Below are positions 9,760 to 18,764 of a stretch of 64,000 nt of DNA, piece by piece. The notes below the pieces were generated by a model, which saw only the letters and a list, made by a program, of their open reading frames with translations, searched no databases and was not told where the DNA came from. Within the stretch, counting starts at the first letter, position 1, and every line of letters starts with the position of its first letter. Source of the DNA: Guyparkeria hydrothermalis (GTDB lineage Bacteria; Pseudomonadota; Gammaproteobacteria; Halothiobacillales; Halothiobacillaceae). A program made the position numbers and the translations under genes. The stretch is from positions 1-64,000 of the forward strand of contig NZ_JAJSEE010000003.1 in the NCBI RefSeq assembly GCF_023555375.1, written 5' to 3'.

Positions 9760-10872
9760 ATGAATTACCAAGGTGAACCGGACTACAAGCACGGCAGCGC
9801 GGAACGACTGGGGGTGCTGCTGCTGAACCTCGGTACGCCGGACGCACCCGAGGCGCCGGCACTGCGCCGGTACCTGGCGCAGTTCCTCTCCGATCCGCGC
9901 GTGATCGAGCTGCCCAAGTGGAAGTGGTGGCCGATCCTGCACGGCATCGTGCTGCGCACCCGCCCGGCGAAATCCGCGGAGGCCTATCGCTCGGTCTGGG
10001 ATCACCACGGCGAGGGCTCGCCGCTGTTGACCATTGCGCGAGCGCAGCAGAAGGGACTGCAGGCGCGCTTGAGCGAACAGATGGCCGGCCCGGTGACCGT
10101 GGCGCTCGGGATGCGCTACGGCAACCCGTCGGTGCCCTCGGCCCTGCACGAATTGCGCGAGGCCGGCTGCCGGCGCGTGGTCGTGCTGCCGCTCTATCCG
10201 CAGTACGCCGGCGCGACCACCGCCTCGACGCTGGACGCGGTCTTCGACGAATTCATGCACTGGCGCTGGGTGCCGGAGCTGCGCACCATCAACCAGTACC
10301 ACCGCGACCCGGGCTACCTCGATGCGCTCGCGGCCAGCATCCAGGAGCATTTCGACGAGCACGGCAAACCCGACAAGCTGATCATGAGCTACCACGGCGA
10401 GCCCAAGCGCTACCTGCTCAACGGCGATCCGTACCACTGCCAGTGCTACGTCACCTCGCGTCTGGTCGCCGAGCGTCTGGGCCTGTCCGAGGACGACTAC
10501 ATGGTCACCTTCCAGTCGCGCTTCGGCCCGGAGGAGTGGCTCAAGCCCTACACCGACGAGACCCTCAAGGCCCTGCCCGGCCAGGGCGTCAAGCACATCG
10601 CCGTGGTCTGCCCGGGCTTCTCCGCCGATTGCCTGGAGACCATCGAGGAGATCGGCGACGAGAACCGCGAGTACTTCGAGGAGGCCGGTGGCGAGACCTA
10701 CCACTACATCCCGGCGCTCAACGACCGCGACGATCACCTCGACGGGCTGGCCCGGCTGGTGCGCCAGCACACCCAGGGCTGGGTCGAGCACAGCGAGTTC
10801 GATGCGGTCGAGGACCAGCGCGAGCGTGACCGGGTGCGCGAGAACGCCCTGAAGGTCGGTGCCAAGCAGTAA
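9760..10872 (+). CDS. hemH: Ferrochelatase
   Basis: A 370-residue enzyme inserting Fe(II) into protoporphyrin IX, the last step of haem b synthesis. Visible are LGVLLLNLGTPDAPE at the start, the catalytic His in IMSYHGEPKRYLLNGDPYHCQC, and the VVCPGFSADCLETIEEI region typical of proteobacterial HemH. TGAGG precedes the ATG at 9760. It is followed 29 bases later by the CinA-like gene. Confidence 0.97.
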   Translation: MNYQGEPDYKHGSAERLGVLLLNLGTPDAPEAPALRRYLAQFLSDPRVIELPKWKWWPILHGIVLRTRPAKSAEAYRSVWDHHGEGSPLLTIARAQQKGLQARLSEQMAGPVTVALGMRYGNPSVPSALHELREAGCRRVVVLPLYPQYAGATTASTLDAVFDEFMHWRWVPELRTINQYHRDPGYLDALAASIQEHFDEHGKPDKLIMSYHGEPKRYLLNGDPYHCQCYVTSRLVAERLGLSEDDYMVTFQSRFGPEEWLKPYTDETLKALPGQGVKHIAVVCPGFSADCLETIEEIGDENREYFEEAGGETYHYIPALNDRDDHLDGLARLVRQHTQGWVEHSEFDAVEDQRERDRVRENALKVGAKQ

Positions 10873-10901
10873 GGTGTCCGGCACGATGGTGGGGCGCGAA
10901 C

Positions 10902-11681
10902 GTGTTGGCTGACGAGGGTCGAAGCGGCCCGCTCTCGGGCATCGGCGTGGTGGTCATCGGCGACGAGATCCTCTCGGGCCGTCGCCAGGACCGGCACCTC
11001 GCCGCGGTCGCCGAACGGCTGGCTGCGCGCGGGTTGGTGGTCGACTGGGCCCAGTTCCTGCCCGACCGCGAGGTCACGATCGTCGACCTGCTGCGTCGCA
11101 GCCGGGCCGACGGCGCCACCGTGTTCTGCTTCGGTGGCATCGGCGCGACCCCCGACGATCTCACCCGGGCCTGCGCGGCCACGGCCTTCGGGCGGCCGTT
11201 GGTACGCCATCCCGAGGCCGCGGCGCTGATCGAGGCCCAGTTCGGCGAGGGGGCCTACCCCAAGCGCATCCTGATGGCCGACCTGCCGGAGGGGGCCGAC
11301 CTGGTGCCCAACCCGTTCAACCGCGTGCCGGGCTTTGCCCTCGAACGGCACTTCTTCCTGCCCGGCTTCCCCGAGATGGCGCACGCCATGCTCGATCACA
11401 TCCTCGCCGGCCCGCTCGTTGGGCTCGGGGATGCGGGCTACGTGGAGCAATCGCTGTGGCTGGTGGACACCCCGGAGAGCGAGCTGGTCGACCTGATGGA
11501 GGCGTTCTGCGCCGCCCATCCGACCCTGCGACTGTTCAGCCTGCCGGTGCTCTCGACCGAGCGTCGTCTGCTGGAGTTGGGCTTCAAGGGCGAGCGCTCA
11601 GAGGTCGAGCGGGCCATGACCGCGCTGGTCGTCGCCCTGGGCGAGCGCGAGATCGTGGCGCATGACCAGCGGCCCGAATGA
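10902..11681 (+). CDS. CinA/MoaB-type molybdopterin-binding-domain protein
   Basis: A 259-residue protein consisting of the MoCF-binding (MogA/MoaB/CinA N-terminal) domain. GVVVIGDEILSGRRQD opens the fold and FGGIGATPDDLT carries the family signature. The C-terminal NMN deamidase domain of full-length CinA is absent, so it matches the short competence/damage-inducible protein A homologues, whose role is unsettled. The start is a GTG at 10902 (GTG TTG GCT) with a G-rich stretch upstream. Confidence 0.85.
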   Translation: MLADEGRSGPLSGIGVVVIGDEILSGRRQDRHLAAVAERLAARGLVVDWAQFLPDREVTIVDLLRRSRADGATVFCFGGIGATPDDLTRACAATAFGRPLVRHPEAAALIEAQFGEGAYPKRILMADLPEGADLVPNPFNRVPGFALERHFFLPGFPEMAHAMLDHILAGPLVGLGDAGYVEQSLWLVDTPESELVDLMEAFCAAHPTLRLFSLPVLSTERRLLELGFKGERSEVERAMTALVVALGEREIVAHDQRPE

Positions 11682-11719
11682 GACCGATGGGCAGCTCCAT
11701 GGGGTGTTCCGGGGGGATT

Positions 11720-11746
11720 GAACTTCATGCGGCCAGCCCTATCTCA
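11720..11746 (+). promoter_or_regulatory. Candidate sigma-E promoter of the degP-like gene
   Basis: GAACTT at 11720-11725 and TCTCA at 11742-11746 are separated by 16 bases, close to the sigma-E consensus (GAACTT, 16-17 bases, TCTGA). The downstream gene is a periplasmic DegP-type protease, a classic sigma-E target. The predicted leader is about 85 bases. Confidence 0.6.
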
Positions 11747-11838
11747 TCGATTTGGCCCCTCTCGACGGCCCCTTTGCGTTGGCCCGGGGCCTGGCTGTTA
11801 CCTTTTGCATGATTCCGAACCGGAATAGGAGTTGGTCG

Positions 11839-13245
11839 ATGAAGGCATTCGTGACAATCCGCCCCGCCGCGGCGCTTCTCGTGGCCGTTGCCGCGACGCT
11901 GTTGCTGCTGGGGTCGCCCGCCCAGGCGCAGTACCCGGATTTCGCCAAGCTGGCGAAGGACAACGCGCCGGCCGTGGTCAATATCAACACCGTCACCAAG
12001 GGTCAGCAGCCGGGCCGTTCCGGCCAGCGCCCGCAGATGCCCAACCTGCCGCCCGGGCCGCTCGGCGACATGTTCCGCGATTTCTTCGAGCAGATGCCGC
12101 AGCAGCCGATGCCGCGCTCCCGGCCGGCCCAGTCGCTGGGATCGGGCTTCATCATCAGCGAGGACGGCTACGTCATCACCAACGCGCACGTGGTCGGTGG
12201 CGCGGACGAGATCAGCGTGCGCCTGAACAACCAGAAGGAGTACCGCGCCGAGCTGATCGGCGAGGACCGCCGCACCGACATCGCCCTGTTGAAGATCGAC
12301 GCCGAGGATCTGCCCACCGTGACCATCGGCGATTCCGACGACGTCGACGTGGGCGAGTGGGTGCTGGCGATCGGCGCGCCGTTCGGCCTGGATCACTCGG
12401 CCACGCACGGCATCGTCTCGGCCATCGGCCGCGACCTGCCCAACGAGACCTACGTGCCGTTCATCCAGACCGACGCACCGGTCAACCCGGGCAACTCCGG
12501 CGGTCCGCTGATCAACGCCGACGGTGAGGTGATCGGCGTCAACTCACAGATCTACACCAACTCGGGCGGTTACATGGGTATCTCGTTCGCGATCCCCGTG
12601 AACGTCGCCATGAACGTCGCCGAGCAGTTGAAGGACACCGGCGAGGTGCGTCGCGGGTACCTCGGCGTGATCATCCAGCCGGTCACCGACGAACTGGCGC
12701 GCTCGTTCGGTCTCGACGACACGCAGGGGGCGCTGATCGCGCAGGTCCAGCCGGACACCCCGGCGGCCGAGGCGGGCCTCGAGTCCGGCGACATCATCAC
12801 CGAATTCAACGGCAAGCCGGTCAAGCGTTCCGGCCAGCTGCCGCGCCTGGTCGGCGCCGCCCCGGTGGGCGAACCGGCCGAGGTGACCGTGATCCGCGAC
12901 GGCGAGGAGATGGCGTTCGAGGTGGTGCTGGCCGAGCTCGATGCCAGTGCGGCGGCCGGCGGCGGTGCGCTGTCGTCGTACGGGTTGTCCGTCATGCCGC
13001 TGGAGAAGGACGATCGCGGCAGCCTCGGCGTGCGCTACGGCATCGAGATCGAATCGGTGGCCGGCGACTCGCCGTTCGCCGGGGCGCTCGAGCCGGGTGA
13101 CGTGCTCCTGGAGGTCAATCGCCGCCCGATGCGCAGCGAGCAGGATCTGGTCGAGGCGCTGTCGTCGGCACCGGAGAATCGCCCGGTTGCGATCCGGCTG
13201 CTGCGCCGGGGTCAACCGCTGTTCCTGGCGGTCGACCTCGACTAA
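11839..13245 (+). CDS. degP: Periplasmic serine protease, DegP/HtrA (Do) family
   Basis: A 468-residue secreted protease/chaperone for misfolded envelope proteins. The signal peptide ends near residue 30 (PAQA-Q). The catalytic triad is seen as H117 (TNAHVV), D147 (RRTDIALLKI) and S220 (NPGNSGGPL), with the loop LDHSATHGIVSAIGR. Two PDZ domains follow, roughly residues 275-365 and 385-468. AGGAG 8 bases upstream fixes the ATG at 11839. A sigma-E-like promoter precedes the gene. It is closer to MucD/DegQ-like Do proteases in length than to E. coli DegP. Confidence 0.93.
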   Translation: MKAFVTIRPAAALLVAVAATLLLLGSPAQAQYPDFAKLAKDNAPAVVNINTVTKGQQPGRSGQRPQMPNLPPGPLGDMFRDFFEQMPQQPMPRSRPAQSLGSGFIISEDGYVITNAHVVGGADEISVRLNNQKEYRAELIGEDRRTDIALLKIDAEDLPTVTIGDSDDVDVGEWVLAIGAPFGLDHSATHGIVSAIGRDLPNETYVPFIQTDAPVNPGNSGGPLINADGEVIGVNSQIYTNSGGYMGISFAIPVNVAMNVAEQLKDTGEVRRGYLGVIIQPVTDELARSFGLDDTQGALIAQVQPDTPAAEAGLESGDIITEFNGKPVKRSGQLPRLVGAAPVGEPAEVTVIRDGEEMAFEVVLAELDASAAAGGGALSSYGLSVMPLEKDDRGSLGVRYGIEIESVAGDSPFAGALEPGDVLLEVNRRPMRSEQDLVEALSSAPENRPVAIRLLRRGQPLFLAVDLD

Positions 13246-13264
13246 TACCCGCGGTTCGACCGGA

Positions 13265-13349
13265 GGAACTTTTAACGGGCTAACCAATCCCACTAAGTGG
13301 CTCCTCATGGAAGAACCGCTGCCCCGGCCCGCTGGCCGGGGTTTTTTTT
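13265..13349 (+). ncRNA. Possible short sigma-E-dependent transcript
   Basis: GGAACTT at 13265-13271 and TCCCA at 13288-13292, 16 bases apart, resemble a second sigma-E promoter. About 30 bases after the -10 comes a strong terminator, with a small CCACT-AAGTGG hairpin between. A transcript of only about 50 bases would result. The TCCCA -10 is off consensus, so this is speculative; the terminator may simply end degP. Confidence 0.25.
13322..13349 (+). terminator. Rho-independent terminator after the degP-like gene
   Basis: A perfect 8-bp stem CCCCGGCC/GGCCGGGG with a four-base loop is followed by eight T residues. Confidence 0.92.
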
Positions 13350-13433
13350 GTCCGCGGACGGGCACTGGCGACCGTCAGGGGCATTGGGCATTCCTGCCGA
13401 CCTTCCTTAGAATCCACCCATTTGGACGAACGC

Positions 13434-14201
13434 ATGCGGGTAATCAGTTTCAACGCCAACGGCATCCGCGCCGCCGCGCGCAAGGGGTTCTTCGACTGGC
13501 TGGCCACGGCGGACGCCGACCTCGTCTGCATCCAGGAGACCAAGGCCCAGGCCTGGCAGCTGGAAAAGGACCCGACCTTCTGGCCCGAGGGCTACCACTG
13601 CCGCTACGTCGATGCCGAGCGCAAGGGCTACAGCGGGGTGGCCATCTACAGTCGGATCGAGCCCAGGGCGGTGACCACCGAGATGGGGCTGGCCGAGTTC
13701 GATGCCGAGGGCCGCTACTGCGCCTTCGACCTGGGCGATCTCACCGTCGCCTCGCTCTACCTGCCCTCCGGCTCGGCCGGCGACCACCGCCAGGCCTCCA
13801 AGGATCGCTTCCTCGAGGCCTTCCTGCCGATGCTGCAGCGGGTTCGGGACGAGGAGCGTTCGCTGATCCTCTGCGGGGACTGGAACATTGCCCACCGCGA
13901 GATCGACCTGAAGAACTGGCGCGCCAACCGCAACAAGTCGGGTTTTCTGCCCTATGAGCGCGCCTGGCTCGATCGCGTGTTCGACGACCTGGGCTTCGTG
14001 GATGCCCACCGGACCCTCAAGCCCGACGTCGCCGAGTACACCTGGTGGTCGAACCGGGCGAATGCCTGGAACAACAACGTCGGCTGGCGGATCGACTACC
14101 AGATCGTCACCCCCGACCTGCGCGAGCAGCTGGCCGACGTGCAGGTCTATCGCGAGGAGAAGTTCTCCGATCACGCCCCGCTGATCATCGACTACCGCTG
14201 A
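13434..14201 (+). CDS. xth: Exodeoxyribonuclease III
   Basis: A 255-residue AP endonuclease / 3'-5' exonuclease for base-excision repair. Motifs in order: VISFNANGIRAA, the metal Glu in CIQETKAQ, GYSGVAIYSR, GDWNIAHREIDLKN, and WRIDYQIVTPDL ending with a SDHAPL catalytic His. Length suits the ExoA/Xth group. The ATG at 13434 is preferred to the TTG at 13422; no strong ribosome site is visible for either. Repeat element B begins 5 bases after the stop. Confidence 0.93.
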   Translation: MRVISFNANGIRAAARKGFFDWLATADADLVCIQETKAQAWQLEKDPTFWPEGYHCRYVDAERKGYSGVAIYSRIEPRAVTTEMGLAEFDAEGRYCAFDLGDLTVASLYLPSGSAGDHRQASKDRFLEAFLPMLQRVRDEERSLILCGDWNIAHREIDLKNWRANRNKSGFLPYERAWLDRVFDDLGFVDAHRTLKPDVAEYTWWSNRANAWNNNVGWRIDYQIVTPDLREQLADVQVYREEKFSDHAPLIIDYR

Positions 14202-14206
14202 GCCAA

Positions 14207-14383
14207 GGGGAAACTCGGCACGATTCGATGGTGCCCTTGGCGGCCCGCCCGAAGGGGCCGGTGGGTTTGCCCGCACTCGGCGTTGCCGTCCCTCGCCGGG
14301 CAATGAGCCCGCCTTCGGCTCGGCGCCTTGATTGCGAACAAACCCGCCAGCCGGAGACACCATCGAATCGGGCGGAGTTTCCC
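14207..14383 (+). repeat. Terminal-inverted-repeat intergenic element, copy B (177 bp)
   Basis: Left end GGGGAAACTCGGCACGATTC(GATGGTG) and right end (CACCATC)GAATCGGGCGGAGTTTCCC are inverted copies over about 26 bases with three mismatches. The core (GGTTTGCCCGCACTCGGCGT...CGCCGGGCAATGAGCCCGCC) matches copy D directly and copy A in reverse. It starts 5 bases after the xth stop and ends 75 bases before the lipoprotein start, so it may shape the xth mRNA 3' end. Confidence 0.82.
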
Positions 14384-14416
14384 TGGGGAACCCTGCGGTG
14401 CGCGTGGCATCTGACT

Positions 14417-14422
14417 TATACT
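14417..14422 (+). promoter_or_regulatory. -10 box upstream of the lipoprotein gene
   Basis: TATACT matches five of six positions of the sigma-70 -10 box, 36 bases before the ATG. No good -35 is seen at the right spacing; the region there is the right flank of element B. Confidence 0.35.
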
Positions 14423-14458
14423 TTTCCAGTAACTCGTCAACGCGCACGGAGGTTCCAC

Positions 14459-14917
14459 ATGAAACACTGGATGACCCTGGTCCTGGCCGTGGTCGGCCTG
14501 GCCTTCCTGTCCGGCTGCGCCAGCAGCCTCTCGAGTGGTGCCTACTCGCGCGATTCGGCCCGCCAGATGCAGACCGTCTACTACGGCACGGTCGACAGCA
14601 TCCGCACGGTGCAGATCGAGGGCACCAAGACCCCGGTCGGCACCGGTGCGGGCGCCATCGCCGGCGGTATCCTCGGCAACCAGGTCGGCGGTGGCAGTGG
14701 CCGCGCGCTGGCGACCGTGGGTGGCGCGCTGCTGGGTGGCGTGGCCGGTTCGGCCGCCGAGGAAGGCATCACCCGCCAGCCGGGCTACGAGATCACCGTG
14801 CGGCTGGACAACGGCCGGACGGTCAGCATCGTGCAGGCTGCCGATGTATCCTTCCAGCCCGGCGAGCGCGTGCGAGTGATCGAGGCGCGTGACGGCACCA
14901 CCCGCGTGACTCGCTGA
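14459..14917 (+). CDS. Glycine-zipper outer-membrane lipoprotein (SlyB/Pcp-like)
   Basis: A 152-residue lipoprotein. The lipobox LSGC puts the acylated Cys near residue 19, with Ala at +2, which favours the outer membrane. A glycine-zipper 2TM segment (GAGAIAGGILGNQVGGGSGR and the following GGALLGGVAGSAAEE) is followed by a small beta domain ending VRVIEARDGTTRVTR. The family helps envelope integrity; the exact role is unknown. GGAGG lies 6 bases upstream of the ATG. Confidence 0.88.
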   Translation: MKHWMTLVLAVVGLAFLSGCASSLSSGAYSRDSARQMQTVYYGTVDSIRTVQIEGTKTPVGTGAGAIAGGILGNQVGGGSGRALATVGGALLGGVAGSAAEEGITRQPGYEITVRLDNGRTVSIVQAADVSFQPGERVRVIEARDGTTRVTR

Positions 14918-14961
14918 GACCGACGGCGCGTAAAACCCGAACGCAGGAAGATGGAGAGACG

Positions 14962-15594
14962 ATGACGGCAACGCCGCGTGGACAGCTATTCGTGATTTCG
15001 GCGCCCTCCGGGGCGGGCAAGACCAGCCTGATCAAGGCCCTGCGTGAACGTCGGCCGGAGCTCGCGCTGTCGGTCTCGCACACCACCCGTCCGCGGCGGG
15101 ACGGTGAGGTCAACGGCGAGCACTATCACTTCGTCGACATCTCGCAGTTCGAGGTGATGCTGGCCCAGGAGGCCTTCGTCGAGCACGCCAAGGTGTTCGA
15201 CAACTACTACGGCACCAGCAAGGCGGCAATCAGCGAGGAGCTCGAGCGCGGCCGCGACCTGATCCTCGAGATCGACTGGCAGGGCGCGGCCCAGGTCAAG
15301 AAGCTGTTCCCCGAGGCGATCTTCATCTTCATCCTGCCGCCGAGCAGCGCCGAGCTGGAAAAGCGCCTGCGCAACCGCGCCTCGGACGACGACGAGGTGA
15401 TCGCCCGCCGCCTGGCCGAGGCCCGGCGCGAGATGAGCGAGTGCCACTGGTACGACTACCTGGTGATCAACGATGCCTTCGAACAGGCGCTCGACGAGCT
15501 CGACGCCCTGTTCACCGCCGCCGGGCTGGAGACCGACCGGCAGCGCGAACGGCACCCCGAACTGATCGCCGATTTGCTGGGCGAGGTCGACTGA
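14962..15594 (+). CDS. gmk: Guanylate kinase
   Basis: A 210-residue enzyme phosphorylating GMP to GDP. The P-loop is SAPSGAGKTSL near residue 14, followed by the GMP-binding SVSHTTRPRRDGEVNGEHYHF and DLILEIDWQGAAQVK. GGAGA precedes the ATG at 14962. The order gmk-rpoZ-spoT-ridA is a conserved gammaproteobacterial cluster linking guanine nucleotide supply and (p)ppGpp turnover. Confidence 0.97.
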   Translation: MTATPRGQLFVISAPSGAGKTSLIKALRERRPELALSVSHTTRPRRDGEVNGEHYHFVDISQFEVMLAQEAFVEHAKVFDNYYGTSKAAISEELERGRDLILEIDWQGAAQVKKLFPEAIFIFILPPSSAELEKRLRNRASDDDEVIARRLAEARREMSECHWYDYLVINDAFEQALDELDALFTAAGLETDRQRERHPELIADLLGEVD

Positions 15595-15662
15595 CCGTAA
15601 ACTAGTGCCCCAAAACGTCTTTTCTCCCGATCCGTTCGCTTGAAGAGACACCGAATCGAGAC

Positions 15663-15694
15663 GCGGCCCGATCGTCCCCCGGATGATCGGGCCG
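15663..15694 (+). other. Perfect hairpin upstream of rpoZ
   Basis: CGGCCCGATC and GATCGGGCCG form a 10-bp stem with an approximately 11-base loop between gmk and rpoZ. No T run follows, so it is not a standard terminator. It could be an mRNA processing or stability element, or a partial attenuator. Confidence 0.4.
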
Positions 15695-15724
15695 TCCAAC
15701 CTGTATACCGAGGCTAAGACACCG

Positions 15725-16051
15725 ATGGCACGCGTAACCGTAGAAGACTGCCTGGACAAGATCCCCAACCGTTTCGAGCTGGTGCTGACCGCTGCCAAGC
15801 GAGCCCGCCAGATCGAGCACGGCGCCGAGCCGCTGGTGCCGATGGGCAAGGAAAAGCCCACCGTCATCGCCCTGCGCGAGCTGGGCGAGGGCAAGATCGA
15901 CCGCGCGCGGATCGACGAGATCGAGAAGCAGATCACCCTGTCGCGTTCCGAGATCACCGAGCAGGAAATCCGCGCCGAGCTGGCCCAGTTCGCCGACGAG
16001 AGCGCTGAACCGGCCCGCCCGGCCACGCCGGCGACCAGCGACGAGGCCTGA
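15725..16051 (+). CDS. rpoZ: RNA polymerase omega subunit
   Basis: A 108-residue small RNA-polymerase subunit that aids beta' assembly. [20 protein letters not shown] and the AAKRARQI segment are the invariant omega motifs, and [12 protein letters not shown] continues the fold. The C-terminus has an Ala/Pro-rich tail. The ATG at 15725 starts at the canonical MARVTVEDC; the longer frame is not supported. spoT follows 25 bases on. Confidence 0.97.
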   Translation: MARVTVEDCLDKIPNRFELVLTAAKRARQIEHGAEPLVPMGKEKPTVIALRELGEGKIDRARIDEIEKQITLSRSEITEQEIRAELAQFADESAEPARPATPATSDEA

Positions 16052-16076
16052 GCCCACGGGCCGGGCTGAGGCACCC

Positions 16077-18260
16077 ATGGAGAGCGGGCAGACAGGGACG
16101 CCGGTCGTTGCCGCGACGGCCGAGTCGCATCTGACCGACGTCTTCTTCGCCCCGCTCGCCCAGCACCTCGCCGAGTACCTGGATGCGGCGGACATCGCCC
16201 GCATCCGCACCGCCTTCGAATTCGGCGCCCAGGCCCACGCCGGCCAGACCCGCAAGAGCGGGGAGCCCTACATCAGCCACCCGATCGCGGTGGCGCACAT
16301 CCTCGCCGACCTGCGCATGGACGAGGCCACCCTGGTCGCGGCCATCCTGCACGACGTCGTCGAGGACACCGACATCGTCCACGACCAGATCGTGGCCGAG
16401 TTCGGCGAGGAGGTCGCGCACCTGGTCGACGGCGTCTCCAAGCTCGCCCAGATCCGCTTCAAGTCCAAGGCCGAGGCGCAGGCGGCCAACTTCCGCAAGA
16501 TGATGATGGCGATGGTCGAGGATGTGCGTGTCATCCTGATCAAGCTCGCCGACCGCCTGCACAACATGCGCACCCTGGGCGTCATGCGCCCGGACAAGCG
16601 TCGCCGCATCGCGCGCGAGACCCTCGACATCTACACGCCGATCGCCAACCGGCTCGGCCTCAATGCCATCCGTCACGAGCTCGAGGACCTGGGCTTTGCC
16701 TCGCTGCACCCGCTGCGTCACCGCATCCTGAGCGAGGCGGTGCGCCGGGCGCGGGGCAACCGCAAGGAGATCGTCGCCGGTATCCAGGAACGCTTCGAGC
16801 AGCGCTTCGCCCACGAACGGCTGACCGCCGACACCCTGGCGCGCGAGAAACGTCCCTACTCGATCTACCGCAAGATGCAGTCCAAGCACCTCTCGTTCAA
16901 GGAGGTGTTCGACGTGTTCGCGGTGCGCGTGCTGGTCGATTCGGTCGACGACTGCTACCGGGCGTTGGGCATCGTGCACAACCTCTACAAGCCGCTGCCC
17001 GGGCGTTTCAAGGACTACATCGCCATCCCCAAGGCCAACGGCTACCAGTCGCTGCACACCATCCTGTTCGGCCCGCACGGCATCCCGCTCGAGGTGCAGA
17101 TCCGCACCCACGAGATGCACCAGTTCGCCGAATCGGGCATCGCCGCGCACTGGCTGTACAAGGCGCAGGGCGACCACGGCTCGGTCACCCAGACCCGGGC
17201 GCGCGAATGGCTGCGCGACCTGCTCGAGATCCAGCAGAAGGCCGGCAATCCGCAGGAATTCCTCGAGTCGGTCAAGGTCGACCTGTTCCCCGACGAGGTC
17301 TACGTTTTCACGCCCATGGGCGAGATCATCGAGCTGCCGCGTCGGGCCACGGCGGTGGACTTCGCCTACGCTATCCACACCGACGTGGGCAACACCTGCG
17401 TGGCCTGCAAGATCGACCGGCGGTTCGCGCCGCTGTCCACGCCACTGGAATCCGGCCAGACCGTCGAGGTGATCACCGCCCCGGGGGCGGTGCCCAACCC
17501 CAGCTGGCTGTCGTTCGTGGTCACCGCGCGTGCCCGGGCGAACATCCGCGCCTACCTCAAGCACCTGCAGGACGCCGAGGCGATTCGTCTGGGTCATCGC
17601 CTGCTGGCCAAGGCCATGGTGGCCGAGGGTTGCGACATCGAGGAGCTCGACGAGGCGCGTATCGACAAGATCCTGCGCGAGTATCACCAGGAAAGCTTCA
17701 ACGACCTGTTGCGCGAGATCGGCCTGGGCAACCGCATGGCCCCGCTGGTGGTCCGCCTGCTCAAGGCCGAGGCCGGCAAGCTCGACCCCGACGAGATCCT
17801 GCGCGAGGGTGGCGGCAAGCAGGCGCCGGTGATCATCAGCGGTACCGAGGGACTGGTGGTCAGCTTTGCCGGCTGCTGCCACCCGGTGCCCGGCGACGCG
17901 GTGGTCGGGTTCCTGTCCACCGGTCGCGGCATCGTGGTCCACCGCCAGGGCTGCTCGAATGCCAGCGATGCCGGCGAGCACCCGGAACGCTGGCTCGCGG
18001 TCGAGTGGGAGGCGGAGCCCACCGGCGAGTACCAGTCGCAGATCAGCATCCAGGCGAACAATGTCCGCGGGGGGCTTGCCCGGATTGCCGCGGCGGTGTC
18101 CGACGCCGGTTCGGACATCGACGACGTGCGCTTCGACGACCGCGACGTGAACCTCACCATCATCGACATCACCGTGCGCGTCACCGACCGGATCCACCTG
18201 GCCCGGGTGATGCGTGCGATCAAGCAACTGCGTGACGTGGTGCGCGTCTCGCGCCACTGA
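16077..18260 (+). CDS. spoT: Bifunctional (p)ppGpp synthetase/hydrolase, RelA/SpoT family
   Basis: A 727-residue alarmone enzyme. The HD hydrolase domain is intact: H68 in YISHP, the HD pair at 92-93 in [11 protein letters not shown], and [12 protein letters not shown]. The synthetase domain has [19 protein letters not shown] and [14 protein letters not shown] ([31 protein letters not shown]) and a C-terminal ACT domain follow. Both catalytic halves look functional, as expected for SpoT. An N-terminal extension of about 20 residues precedes the normal start of homology. Confidence 0.96.
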   Translation: MESGQTGTPVVAATAESHLTDVFFAPLAQHLAEYLDAADIARIRTAFEFGAQAHAGQTRKSGEPYISHPIAVAHILADLRMDEATLVAAILHDVVEDTDIVHDQIVAEFGEEVAHLVDGVSKLAQIRFKSKAEAQAANFRKMMMAMVEDVRVILIKLADRLHNMRTLGVMRPDKRRRIARETLDIYTPIANRLGLNAIRHELEDLGFASLHPLRHRILSEAVRRARGNRKEIVAGIQERFEQRFAHERLTADTLAREKRPYSIYRKMQSKHLSFKEVFDVFAVRVLVDSVDDCYRALGIVHNLYKPLPGRFKDYIAIPKANGYQSLHTILFGPHGIPLEVQIRTHEMHQFAESGIAAHWLYKAQGDHGSVTQTRAREWLRDLLEIQQKAGNPQEFLESVKVDLFPDEVYVFTPMGEIIELPRRATAVDFAYAIHTDVGNTCVACKIDRRFAPLSTPLESGQTVEVITAPGAVPNPSWLSFVVTARARANIRAYLKHLQDAEAIRLGHRLLAKAMVAEGCDIEELDEARIDKILREYHQESFNDLLREIGLGNRMAPLVVRLLKAEAGKLDPDEILREGGGKQAPVIISGTEGLVVSFAGCCHPVPGDAVVGFLSTGRGIVVHRQGCSNASDAGEHPERWLAVEWEAEPTGEYQSQISIQANNVRGGLARIAAAVSDAGSDIDDVRFDDRDVNLTIIDITVRVTDRIHLARVMRAIKQLRDVVRVSRH

Positions 18261-18277
18261 CCCTTCACGGAGAGACC

Positions 18278-18667
18278 ATGAGCCAACGCGAAATCATCCA
18301 CACCGACGACGCCCCGGCCGCCATCGGCCCCTACTCGCAGGCCGTGCGCGTGGGCGACACCGTCTATCTCTCCGGGCAGATCGCGCTCGACCCGGCGAGC
18401 ATGACCCTGGTCGAGGGCGGCATCGAGGCGCAAACCCGGCGCGTGTTCGACAACCTCACCGCCGTCTGCCGCGCCGCCGGCGGTGAGCTTGCCGATGTGG
18501 TCAAGCTGCAGATCTACCTGCCGGACCTGTCCCACTTCGAGACCGTCAACGGCATCATGAAGGAGTACCTTTCCGAGCCGTTCCCGGCGCGTGCGGCGCT
18601 GGGTGTACGCGCCCTGCCGAAGGGCGCCGAGGTGGAAATCGACGGGGTGATGGTCCTGCCTGGCTGA
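18278..18667 (+). CDS. ridA: RidA family 2-iminobutanoate/2-iminopropanoate deaminase
   Basis: A 129-residue cytosolic enamine/imine deaminase that clears reactive intermediates of pyridoxal-phosphate enzymes. [35 protein letters not shown] and the catalytic-Arg end [20 protein letters not shown] are diagnostic. GGAGA precedes the ATG at 18278. It is the last gene of gmk-rpoZ-spoT-ridA and is followed by a terminator. Confidence 0.95.
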   Translation: MSQREIIHTDDAPAAIGPYSQAVRVGDTVYLSGQIALDPASMTLVEGGIEAQTRRVFDNLTAVCRAAGGELADVVKLQIYLPDLSHFETVNGIMKEYLSEPFPARAALGVRALPKGAEVEIDGVMVLPG

Positions 18668-18690
18668 TCCTCTTCGATAGTCGAAACGAG

Positions 18691-18724
18691 AAAAGGCCCG
18701 GTTGGCATCGCCACCGGGCCTTTT
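18691..18724. terminator. Bidirectional terminator between ridA and the DUF481 gene
   Basis: Stem GGCCCGGT/ACCGGGCC with AAAA before and TTTT after; it serves both converging genes. Confidence 0.85.
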
Positions 18725-18764
18725 GCATGGCGACGCGCGGGCAATCCGCGCGGCGGATGCGCGC

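Noticed and set aside
9720-9760. TAGGAT as a -10 box for hemH
   Set aside because: No acceptable -35 at 16-18 bases; not strong enough to list.
15954-18257. Long open frame of 767 codons antisense to spoT
   Set aside because: The same shadow effect; spoT on the plus strand has all four expected domains.
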